A stretch of 5,376 nt of DNA, taken from assembly GCA_021443625.1 (NCBI GenBank), contig JABUTP010000019.1:21899-27274 (forward strand). The letters run 5' to 3'. The stretch comes from Bacteroidales bacterium (GTDB lineage Bacteria; Bacteroidota; Bacteroidia; Bacteroidales; UBA932). The number at the start of each line of letters is the position of its first letter. Within the stretch, counting starts at the first letter, position 1. Below are positions 1 through 5,376 of the stretch, in pieces. The position numbers and the translations under genes are program-made. Under the pieces are notes generated by a model, which had not been told where the DNA came from, searched no databases, and saw only the letters and a list, made by a program, of their open reading frames with translations.

Positions 1-401
1 CCGTTGGCAATGGCGTCGGCCGCCGCGCTCTTGTATGCCTGGATGAGGCCCGGGGTGCCGAGAAGAATCCCCCCGAAATAGCGTACAACCACTATGAGGG
101 TGTCGCTGAGCTGGTTGGAGAGAATCTGCCCGAGTATCGGCTTGCCGGCGGTGGAAGAAGGTTCGCCGTCATCGTTGATGCGCCATTTTTCGCCCAACCG
201 TCCGATGCGGTATGCCCAGCAATGGTGGCGGGCGTCAAAATATTTTTTGCGGAGGGCGGAAACCAGCGACTTTACCTCTTCTTCGGATTCTACCGGGTAA
301 GCAAATGCCATAAATTTGCTGCCTTTGTCCTTGTAGATTCCCGTGGAAGGGGCTGCGATGCTCTTGTAGCAATCAGATGGGGCTTGGGGATTACAATTCA
401 T
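1..401 (-). CDS. YigZ/IMPACT family protein, N-terminal part (runs off left edge)
   Basis: This is the first 133 codons of a leftward gene whose 3' end lies outside the window. The reading starts at ATG 401-399 (MNCNPQAPSD) and is open to the edge. It shows the conserved core of the YigZ/IMPACT N-terminal domain: HHCWAYRIG at residues 59-67, DDGEPSSTAGKPIL at 77-90 and VVVRYFGG at 104-111, followed by the usual GILLGTPGLIQAYK stretch. Family members are usually about 200 residues with a small C-terminal DUF1949 domain, so roughly the last third is missing here. The family is cytosolic. Its eukaryotic relative IMPACT acts in translational control through GCN2, while the bacterial role is not well settled, so I give no gene-specific function. 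The next in-frame Met (residue 31) lies inside the conserved GSKF region, which supports the upstream start. The gene is transcribed divergently from the pRiA4b-like gene, 64 bp away. The family call is secure. Confidence 0.93.
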   Translation of the reverse strand, partial: MNCNPQAPSDCYKSIAAPSTGIYKDKGSKFMAFAYPVESEEEVKSLVSALRKKYFDARHHCWAYRIGRLGEKWRINDDGEPSSTAGKPILGQILSNQLSDTLIVVVRYFGGILLGTPGLIQAYKSAAADAIAN

Positions 402-407
402 TCCGAA

Positions 408-438
408 TTGCGAATATAGGGGAAAATTTATAGATTTG
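408..438 (+). promoter_or_regulatory. Candidate Bacteroidetes-type promoter for the pRiA4b-like gene and miaA
   Basis: TAGATTTG (431-438) is a full match to the -7 consensus TAnnTTTG. A TTG (408-410) lies 20 bases upstream at the -33 position. Transcription would begin near 442, giving a leader of about 24 bases before the ATG at 466. The site is correctly placed to drive the 466-1891 gene pair. No other good match lies between the YigZ-family gene and this gene. Confidence 0.6.
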
Positions 439-441
439 CAA
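411..441 (-). promoter_or_regulatory. Candidate Bacteroidetes-type promoter for the YigZ-family gene
   Basis: On the minus strand TATATTCG (418-411) matches the -7 consensus TAnnTTTG except for one base. A TTG (441-439) lies 20 bases upstream at the -33 position. The predicted transcript start would fall near 407, leaving a leader of only about 6 bases before the ATG at 401. That is unusually short, so either the message is nearly leaderless or the real promoter lies elsewhere. The element is interleaved with the opposing promoter. Confidence 0.45.
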
Positions 442-465
442 TATGAATACTAACGACAGCAATCT

Positions 466-1002
466 ATGATCTACAAATATAGAGCAACCATTCCTTCAAG
501 CAAGGTGTTTGTAAGGGAGTATGAGGTCAATGCAGAGATGAATCTCTTTGAATTCAACAATTTTCTCAACGTTGATTTGGGTTTCGCCCCCGACCAGATG
601 GTGATGTTCACCGGTTTTGACGAGAGCGGAAAGATGGGCGGCCGATATGCCCTGTTCGACCTGGGCGACGGCCCTATGGAGAAAGTCACCTTTGCCGACC
701 TCGTGGGCAAAGGGGAAGTCATCGTGGAGTTCTGCTACGATATCCGTCTCGGAAGCGTCATAGTTCTCACCTTCGAAGGGGAAGTGGAGCCGCAACGCCG
801 CGCCCAGTACCCGAGGATGGTCGCCGAAAAGGGAAAGAATCCCGACCAGTTCTCCGGAAAATACGAAGACGCCGTGGATGTGCTTCAACTCGGAGCCAAA
901 CCTTCCGTGCCGATACCCGAAGACGATGACGACTTCGACGATGACGACGAATCGGACTCCGACACCGAAGAGATTTACGACGCCGACGAAAGCGACGAAT
1001 AA
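466..1002 (+). CDS. pRiA4b ORF-3-like protein (IS1096 TnpR-like family) with acidic C-terminal tail
   Basis: A 178-residue protein resembling, from memory, the Bacteroides proteins annotated as plasmid pRiA4b ORF-3-like or IS1096 passenger TnpR-like. These pair a fold of about 140 residues with an acidic tail. The N-terminal part (MIYKYRATIPSS...) reads as strand-helix-strand, with FEFNNFLNVDLGF at 28-40. A FADLVGKGEVIVEFCYDIRLG segment (76-96) matches the family pattern of a hydrophobic strand ending in YD. The stretch from 152 to 178 is extremely acidic, with 19 of 27 residues Asp or Glu. There is no signal peptide or membrane segment, so it should be cytosolic. Despite the family name, nothing here shows a transposon or a recombinase active site. 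No biochemical function is established that I can name. The gene ends 4 bases before the likely miaA start, so the two are probably co-expressed. The start ATG at 466 follows a near-consensus promoter and lacks a Shine-Dalgarno. Confidence 0.72.
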   Translation: MIYKYRATIPSSKVFVREYEVNAEMNLFEFNNFLNVDLGFAPDQMVMFTGFDESGKMGGRYALFDLGDGPMEKVTFADLVGKGEVIVEFCYDIRLGSVIVLTFEGEVEPQRRAQYPRMVAEKGKNPDQFSGKYEDAVDVLQLGAKPSVPIPEDDDDFDDDDESDSDTEEIYDADESDE

Positions 1003-1006
1003 TATC

Positions 1007-1891
1007 TTGGCCAAAAAACTCAAAATCATACTCGGACCCACGGCAGTCGGGAAGAGCGATTATGCCATAGCGGAGGCAAAGCGGCTGGACACGGTGGTGG
1101 TCAGCTGCGATTCGCGCCAGATTTTCAAAGAGTTGAATATAGGTGTAGCCCGCCCGACACCGGCCCAATTGGGCGAGGTGAAGCACTACTTCGTTGCCTC
1201 CCATTCGGTGACCGACTACTATACTGCCGGAAGATACGAACTTGAGGCGCTCGACCTCCTTGACTCCCTTTTCAAGACACACGACACGGTGGTCATGGCC
1301 GGTGGCTCGGGACTCTATATAGACGCCTTGTGCAGCGGTCTTGACGATTTTCCCGCCGCCGATGAGGCGATACGCCGGGAACTTATGGAAAGACTCGACC
1401 AAGAGGGTCTTGAGACCCTTGCCCGGGAGTTGGAGGCCATCGACCCGGAGAGTTACGCCGCAGTGGATACGGCCAACTGGAGAAGGGTGGTGAGGGCCCT
1501 GGAGGTAACAATTGCCACGGGACGCAAATTCTCGTCGTACAAGAGCCGGCCCAGCCGGCAGCGCCCGTTCGAAATAGAGAAGGTGGGCCTCTTCAGGAGC
1601 CGCGACGAGTTGTATGACCGGATTAACCGTAGGGTGGATCTGATGATGGAAGAGGGGTTGGAGCGGGAAGCCCGCGAAGTGTTGCTTTTCAGAGACCTTC
1701 CTGCACTCAACACGGTTGGATACAAAGAGTTGTTCGGCCATTTCGACGGACTGTATGACCTGCAGGAAGCCGTCCGTCTCATAAAGCGCAACACGCGCCA
1801 CTATGCCAAGCGGCAGATGACCTGGTGGCGGAGGGACAATACCATAAATTGGATAAACCTTTCGGGGAGCGGATCAGTTTCCGAGTTCTGA
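1007..1891 (+). CDS. miaA: tRNA dimethylallyltransferase MiaA, probable TTG start
   Basis: MiaA transfers a dimethylallyl group from DMAPP to N6 of adenosine 37 in tRNAs that read codons starting with U; MiaB-type enzymes may modify it further. Counting from the TTG at 1007, the protein has 294 residues, normal for the family. Visible motifs are the P-loop GPTAVGKS (10-17), DSRQIFKELNIG (35-46) with the conserved Asp, AGGSGLYIDAL (98-108), NWRRVVRALEV (157-167), GYKEL (238-242) and HYAKRQMTWWRRD (265-277). The frame stays open upstream to an ATG at 878. Those extra 43 codons overlap the acidic-tail coding sequence of the previous gene and give a Thr/Pro-rich stretch unlike MiaA, so I place the start at TTG 1007, 4 bases after the preceding stop. 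No ATG lies between it and the P-loop. ATGs at 926 and 941 are less likely alternatives. The 3' end overlaps convergent recQ by 18 bp. Identity is very secure; the exact start is moderately secure. Confidence 0.96.
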   Translation: MAKKLKIILGPTAVGKSDYAIAEAKRLDTVVVSCDSRQIFKELNIGVARPTPAQLGEVKHYFVASHSVTDYYTAGRYELEALDLLDSLFKTHDTVVMAGGSGLYIDALCSGLDDFPAADEAIRRELMERLDQEGLETLARELEAIDPESYAAVDTANWRRVVRALEVTIATGRKFSSYKSRPSRQRPFEIEKVGLFRSRDELYDRINRRVDLMMEEGLEREAREVLLFRDLPALNTVGYKELFGHFDGLYDLQEAVRLIKRNTRHYAKRQMTWWRRDNTINWINLSGSGSVSEF

Positions 1892-4087
1892 CATGAACTT
1901 GATGCGGACAAGCCGTATCTCAAGGTCTTCGTAGTCGTGCCCCAGGGCACGTACCGCCTCGTCAACCGAATCGGTGTCCGCCTCCTCCTTGAAATAACAG
2001 TAAATGTCATCCATCTTGTCGGCATCGACCTCCTGATGGATGAAATAGTCGATGTTGATGCGGGTGCCGGAGTTGACGATGGACTCGAGTTCGTCCAAAA
2101 GTTCGTTCATGTCCATATCCTTGGCACGGCAGATGTCGTCGAAGGGCATCTTGCGGTCGATGCTCTGGATGATGAACACCTTGTTGGCCGACTTGTTGGG
2201 GGCCATCCTCACCACAAGATCGTTGGGACGGATGATGTCGTTCTCCTCCACGTACTTCTCTATGACCGAAATGAATTCCCTGCCGAACTTGCGGGCCTTG
2301 CCGTCGCCCACACCCTGACATTTCTTGAGTTCGTCGAGCGTTATGGGGTAGAAGATGGACATGTCTTCGAGGGCGGGGTCGCCGAATATCACCCAGGGCG
2401 GGAGATTGAGGCGGCGGGACATCGACTGCCGGATATCTTTGAGCATTCCGTACAATACCTTGTCACCCGCGCCGTCCCCCTGGTGCTTGGGCCCCTGGGC
2501 CACCACATCCTCGTCGTCCTCGTCGATTTCGGCGAAGGTGCGCTGCTCTGTGAGCATTATGGGGTAGGGGTGGTCGTAAAACTTCTTCCCCTGGGGTGTG
2601 ACGCTTATCAGACCGTATTTCTCGATGTCCTTGTCGAGGAAATGCAGCACAAGCCCCTGACGGATGACCGCCGCCCAGAATCTGGCACCGCGGCCAGCCC
2701 CGACTCCGTAGAGATGGTGCTTGTGGTGGTTGTACGACTTTATGAGGGAGTTGGACTTGCCCGACAGGATGTCGGCGAGGTGCTCGGCCTTGAAATGTTC
2801 CTTGAGCGAGAGGATGAGCTCCATAAGGGTGAGCATCTCCTCCTGACCGTCAAACTGTTTCTTGGGATTGAGACAGTTGTCGCACGAACAGCAGTTGTCC
2901 TCGGCATAGTCATCTCCGAAATAGTTGAGAAGCAATTTGCGGCGGCACTGGTTGCTCTCGGCGTAGGCTACCACGTCGAGCAGCAGCTGGCGTCCGATTT
3001 CCTGTTCGCTCACCGGCTTGCCCTGCATGAACTTCTCGAACTTCTGGATGTCCTTGTGATTATAGAAGGTGATGCATTTGCCCTCTCCGCCGTCGCGTCC
3101 GGCCCTTCCGGTCTCCTGATAGTACCCTTCAAGGCTCTTGGGAACGTCGTAGTGAATCACAAACCGCACGTCGGGCTTGTCGATGCCCATACCGAAGGCG
3201 ATGGTGGCCACTATGACGTCAACCCTTTCCATAAGGAAGTCGTCCTGGTTGGCGGCGCGGGTGGCTGCGTCCAGGCCGGCGTGGTAGGGGTGGGCCTTGA
3301 TGCCGTTGACGTTGAGGAACTGGGCTATCTCCTCCACCTTCTTGCGGCTCAGACAATATATGATGCCGCTCTTGCCCCTGTTTTCGTTTATGAACTTGAT
3401 GATTTCCCGCTTGGTGTCAACCTTGTCCCTTATTTCATAATAGAGATTGGGACGGTTGAAGGATGATTTGAAGACCTTCGCGTTCATCATTCCGAGATTG
3501 CGCTGGATGTCCGACTGCACCTTGGGGGTGGCGGTGGCTGTGAGGGCAATCATCGGTGCGCGCCCTATCTGGGAGACAATGTCGCTGATGCGGCGGTATT
3601 CGGGACGGAAGTCGTGCCCCCATTCGGAGATGCAGTGGGCTTCGTCTATGGCGTAGAACGAAATGTGGATGCTCTTAAGCAAATCTATGTTCTCGTCTTT
3701 CGTCAACGACTCCGGCGCAACGTAAAGGAGTTTCGTCCGTCCGGACAGGACATCGGAGCGGACCTCCTGCAATTGGGTTTTGTTGAGGGACGAGTTCAGG
3801 AAATGGGCTATGTGGGAGCGGTCTCCGTCGGTCTGCACAAACTCCCTTATGGCATCGACCTGGTTCTTCATAAGGGCGATGAGGGGGGAGATCACGATTG
3901 CGGTACCCGGTAGGCAGAGGGCCGGCAGCTGATAGCACAGCGATTTGCCGCCTCCGGTGGGCATAAGCACAAAGGCGTCACCTCCTCCGATGAGGTGCAG
4001 TATTATTTCTTCCTGATTGCCCTTGAAAGAGTCGAACCCGAAGAAACTCTTCAATTTCTCGTGAATCTCGGTTTTAGTAGCAGGCAT
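1874..4087 (-). CDS. recQ: ATP-dependent DNA helicase RecQ
   Basis: RecQ is a 3'-to-5' DNA helicase acting in recombination and repair of stalled forks. All helicase motifs are present in this 737-residue protein: motif 0 GFDSFKGNQ (17-25), Walker A MPTGGGKS (42-49), ISPLIALMKNQV (66-77), DEAH (148-151), the aromatic-rich loop CISEWGHDFRPEY (152-164), LTATAT (182-187), YCLSRKK (244-250), ATIAFGMGIDKP (294-305) and QETGRAGRDG (324-333). The RecQ zinc site follows, with Cys381, 399, 402 and 405; Cys400 is an extra neighbour. A winged-helix region (about 412-505), an acidic linker (about 519-542) and an HRDC domain (about 543-620) come next. A further 115 or so residues (VVRMAPNKSANKVFIIQSIDRK... 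to the end) go beyond the E. coli protein of about 610 residues and match the extended form I recall from Bacteroides. The ATG at 4087 gives the expected N-terminus. The gene converges on miaA and diverges from the FKBP gene. Confidence 0.97.
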   Translation of the reverse strand: MPATKTEIHEKLKSFFGFDSFKGNQEEIILHLIGGGDAFVLMPTGGGKSLCYQLPALCLPGTAIVISPLIALMKNQVDAIREFVQTDGDRSHIAHFLNSSLNKTQLQEVRSDVLSGRTKLLYVAPESLTKDENIDLLKSIHISFYAIDEAHCISEWGHDFRPEYRRISDIVSQIGRAPMIALTATATPKVQSDIQRNLGMMNAKVFKSSFNRPNLYYEIRDKVDTKREIIKFINENRGKSGIIYCLSRKKVEEIAQFLNVNGIKAHPYHAGLDAATRAANQDDFLMERVDVIVATIAFGMGIDKPDVRFVIHYDVPKSLEGYYQETGRAGRDGGEGKCITFYNHKDIQKFEKFMQGKPVSEQEIGRQLLLDVVAYAESNQCRRKLLLNYFGDDYAEDNCCSCDNCLNPKKQFDGQEEMLTLMELILSLKEHFKAEHLADILSGKSNSLIKSYNHHKHHLYGVGAGRGARFWAAVIRQGLVLHFLDKDIEKYGLISVTPQGKKFYDHPYPIMLTEQRTFAEIDEDDEDVVAQGPKHQGDGAGDKVLYGMLKDIRQSMSRRLNLPPWVIFGDPALEDMSIFYPITLDELKKCQGVGDGKARKFGREFISVIEKYVEENDIIRPNDLVVRMAPNKSANKVFIIQSIDRKMPFDDICRAKDMDMNELLDELESIVNSGTRINIDYFIHQEVDADKMDDIYCYFKEEADTDSVDEAVRALGHDYEDLEIRLVRIKFMSELGN

Positions 4088-4120
4088 TGAATTGTTCGTC
4101 TAAATCACAATAATGCGAAA

Positions 4121-4153
4121 CTAAAGTAGATATTTATTTCGTCATATCAAAAA
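4121..4153 (-). promoter_or_regulatory. Candidate Bacteroidetes-type promoter for recQ
   Basis: On the minus strand TTTTTG (4153-4148) provides a good -33 box. TACTTTAG (4128-4121), one base off the -7 consensus TAnnTTTG, follows after a 19-base spacer. Transcription would start near 4117, about 30 bases before the recQ ATG. An overlapping alternative -7 box, TAGTTTCG, lies a few bases further downstream with a poorer -33 partner. Confidence 0.5.
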
Positions 4154-4174
4154 TTTTTTCAAAATTTGCGGTCG

Positions 4175-4182
4175 TATTTTTC
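4175..4182 (+). promoter_or_regulatory. Weak candidate -7 box for the FKBP lipoprotein gene
   Basis: TATTTTTC matches TAnnTTTG except for the last base and would give a leader of about 25 bases. No clear TTTG lies 19-21 bases upstream. The TTTG at 4165-4168 is too close to pair with it, and would need a poorer -7 box near 4188-4195. A promoter must exist in this AT-rich gap because recQ runs the other way, but its exact position is uncertain. Confidence 0.3.
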
Positions 4183-4210
4183 GGTAAAACTTTTTTAAAA
4201 TATTAACACA

Positions 4211-4945
4211 ATGAAATTAACCAAAATTCTTGCGGCTTGCGCAATTGTTGTTGCCACAGCTGCTTCCTGCTGCTCAGTTCCCTCAGTGGAAAAACAGCCC
4301 GCCGGTCTTTCAAAGGCTGATGTCGATTCTGCAAGTTACGCTCTCGGTGTTTATTTCGGACAGGCCATCGTCCAGAATAAACTCGGTGATATGAATATGA
4401 GCCAGGTGATGAAGGGTCTCCGCGACGCTTTGAACGATTATAAGAACGAAACCAATGCCATCGAACCCATGTTCGTGGGCCAGCGTATGAACAGTTTCAT
4501 GCAGAAGCGCGAAGAGGCTCTGGCCGCTGTCAACCTCAAGGCCGGTACCGACTTCCTTGTAAAGAATCACAACGCCCCCGGCGTGGTTACTCTGGAAGAC
4601 GGCCTGCAGTATCTCGTGGTTCGCGAAGGCAATGGTGTGAAACCCACCTGCGCACAGGATACCGTTGAGGTCAACTACGAAGGTTCTACCCTTGACGGCA
4701 AGGTGTTTGACTCGTCTTACGAGCGCGGCGAAACCATTACATTCCCTCTCGACCGCGTAATCCCCGGTTGGACCGAAGGTCTCCAGTATGCTGACGAAGG
4801 CGGTGAAATCACCCTCTGGATTCCCTGCGAACTCGGTTACGGCAAAAACGGCCCCATGGGTCCCAACCAGCTTCTCAAATTCAAGGTTGAGCTCGTAAAG
4901 GTTATGCCTTACCAGCCCAAGGAAGAGGCTGAGTCTGCCGAGTAG
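4211..4945 (+). CDS. FKBP-type peptidyl-prolyl cis-trans isomerase, exported, probable lipoprotein
   Basis: A 244-residue prolyl isomerase of the FkpA/Mip type, which helps proteins fold in the periplasm. A signal peptide (residues 1-19: basic MKLTK, then a hydrophobic core) leads to TAASCC. Cys20 is the likely lipidated residue, but Ala at the -3 position makes this an imperfect lipobox; LAAC at 7-10 is too near the N-terminus. An FKBP N-terminal dimerisation-type domain spans about 33-115 (SYALGVYFGQAI at 42-53). The FKBP catalytic domain covers about 125-232 with typical pocket residues Tyr156, Phe166, Asp167, Phe178, Val183, Ile184, Trp187 (VIPGW), Tyr210 (LGYG) and Phe224. Cys206 replaces the Ser common in the IPSELAYG motif. 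The mature N-terminus shows no early acidic surface-export signal, so a periplasm-facing anchor is most likely (inference). The start ATG follows an A-rich leader without a Shine-Dalgarno, as is usual in this phylum. Confidence 0.93.
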   Translation: MKLTKILAACAIVVATAASCCSVPSVEKQPAGLSKADVDSASYALGVYFGQAIVQNKLGDMNMSQVMKGLRDALNDYKNETNAIEPMFVGQRMNSFMQKREEALAAVNLKAGTDFLVKNHNAPGVVTLEDGLQYLVVREGNGVKPTCAQDTVEVNYEGSTLDGKVFDSSYERGETITFPLDRVIPGWTEGLQYADEGGEITLWIPCELGYGKNGPMGPNQLLKFKVELVKVMPYQPKEEAESAE

Positions 4946-4982
4946 TCGGTAAGTACGATATTTATCTATATAACAAATAATT

Positions 4983-5012
4983 GCGCGGCATGCCCCGGAA
5001 GGCATGCTGCGC
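4983..5012 (+). terminator. Strong hairpin after the FKBP gene: possible terminator or attenuator
   Basis: GCGCGGCATGCC (4983-4994) pairs with GGCATGCTGCGC (5001-5012) through 12 pairs, 11 Watson-Crick and one G-U, around the loop CCGGAA. The following bases (TTGCAATAATATAAAG) are AT-rich but contain no real T run, so a classical rho-independent terminator is not certain. It lies 37 bases after the FKBP stop and 17 bases before the ABC gene. It could end the FKBP message, reduce read-through or stabilise the 3' end. Confidence 0.55.
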
Positions 5013-5029
5013 TTGCAATAATATAAAGG

Positions 5030-5376
5030 ATGTCGGTTTTTAGAAGAGTTCTCGATTATGCCCGCCCGTTCGGAAGATACTGGCCGGGCTATCTCATTCT
5101 GTCCATTCTCTCGGTGATATTCGGTATAGCCAACTATGCCCTGCTCGGCCCGATGCTTTCGATGCTGTTCGAACCGGGCACCATGGAGGGGCCCCTCGTG
5201 AAGCCGGAATTCACCCTGTCGGTGCAGTATTTTACCGATGTCTTCAAATATTTCCTCTCCTCCACCATTCTGTCCGGAGGAGTCATAAAGGGGCTGCTGA
5301 TGGTCTGCGGCGCCCTGGTGCTGGCCTCGTTCCTCTCGAACGTGTGCCGATATCTTTCCCAGAGGATTCTGGTGAG
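5030..5376 (+). CDS. ABC exporter, N-terminal transmembrane part (runs off right edge)
   Basis: The first 115 codons of a rightward gene, starting at ATG 5030; an in-frame TAA at 5024 excludes any longer version. The N-terminus MSVFRRVLDYARPFGRYW is the amphipathic, basic entry typical of MsbA-like half-transporters. A first membrane helix follows at about 20-46, then a loop of about 40 residues (about 48-88, probably periplasmic). A second helix lies at about 88-106 and ends in NVCRYLSQRILV, which fits the type-I ABC exporter pattern before the long cytoplasmic extension. The ATP-binding domain would lie beyond the window, so the ATPase motifs cannot be checked. Family members export lipids, drugs or peptides; the substrate cannot be told, and an MsbA role is only a possibility. 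AGG directly abuts the ATG and is too close to act as a normal Shine-Dalgarno. It may be expressed by read-through from the FKBP gene or from its own promoter, which I could not find. Confidence 0.85.
   Translation, partial: MSVFRRVLDYARPFGRYWPGYLILSILSVIFGIANYALLGPMLSMLFEPGTMEGPLVKPEFTLSVQYFTDVFKYFLSSTILSGGVIKGLLMVCGALVLASFLSNVCRYLSQRILV

Larger units (their letters stand above)
407..442. repeat. Imperfect inverted repeat spanning the divergent promoters
   Basis: The left arm ATTGCGAATATA (407-418) and the reverse complement of the right arm, ATTGCAAATCTA (442-431), agree at 10 of 12 positions around a 12-base spacer. Each arm contains the -33 box of one promoter and the -7 box of the opposite one. 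The symmetry may simply come from two similar promoters placed head to head, or it may be an operator. The sequence alone does not decide between these. Confidence 0.6.

Noticed and set aside
94..419. Short plus-strand open frames at 94-300 and 222-419
   Set aside because: Both are antisense to the YigZ-family gene, whose conserved motifs fill the minus strand here.
466..1002. Possible transposon remnant, because of the IS1096 TnpR-like family name
   Set aside because: No transposase, terminal inverted repeats, target duplication or resolvase motif is visible; the name is inherited from annotation.
878..1006. Extended miaA N-terminus from ATG 878
   Set aside because: The stretch is the out-of-frame reading of the acidic tail of the upstream gene and is unlike MiaA N-termini; the TTG at 1007 fits better.
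767..1801. Open frame of 344 codons on the minus strand opposite miaA
   Set aside because: It is antisense to a fully motif-supported MiaA, and its Arg/His-rich translation matches no family I know.
1936..1951. Small hairpin CGTGCC-CCAG-GGCACG about 45 bases after the miaA stop
   Set aside because: The 6-bp stem has no T run on either side and lies within recQ coding sequence, so a terminator role is not supported.
1937..3466. Long open frame of 509 codons on the plus strand opposite recQ
   Set aside because: It lies wholly antisense to a clear RecQ gene, and its translation is rich in Val, Leu, Gly and His with no recognisable motif. High third-position GC in recQ explains the lack of stops.
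4310..5005. Open frame of 231 codons on the minus strand opposite the FKBP gene
   Set aside because: It is antisense to a complete FKBP domain and starts inside the hairpin region. No motif supports it.

Overview
The window looks like ordinary chromosome from a Bacteroidales bacterium, possibly close to Muribaculaceae or Bacteroides (inference). The RecQ protein has the long C-terminal extension I recall from Bacteroides RecQ. Start codons lack good Shine-Dalgarno sequences. Upstream regions carry boxes resembling the Bacteroidetes -7 (TAnnTTTG) and -33 (TTTG) elements. I see no transposase, phage gene, CRISPR array, tRNA or rRNA.

Layout, left to right. The N-terminal part of a YigZ/IMPACT-family gene runs leftward off the left edge (1-401, minus). 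A short intergenic region (402-465) holds two overlapping divergent promoter candidates arranged as an imperfect inverted repeat. Rightward from it run a pRiA4b ORF-3-like gene with a very acidic tail (466-1002) and miaA, the tRNA A37 dimethylallyltransferase (about 1007-1891). These two are almost certainly co-transcribed, and miaA most likely starts at a TTG. recQ (1874-4087, minus) converges on miaA and overlaps its 3' end by 18 bp.

An AT-rich divergent region (4088-4210) separates recQ from a rightward gene for an exported FKBP-type prolyl isomerase, probably a lipoprotein (4211-4945). After an 84-bp gap with a strong 12-bp hairpin, an ABC exporter gene begins (5030) and runs off the right edge.

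The genes are mainly housekeeping: tRNA modification, DNA repair helicase, periplasmic protein folding and membrane export. They do not form one pathway. The least understood part is the pRiA4b-like acidic protein coupled to miaA. I found no convincing evidence of a new defence, mobile or regulatory system here. The points most worth a second look are the symmetric divergent promoter, the TTG start of miaA, the acidic-tailed partner gene and the hairpin before the ABC gene.
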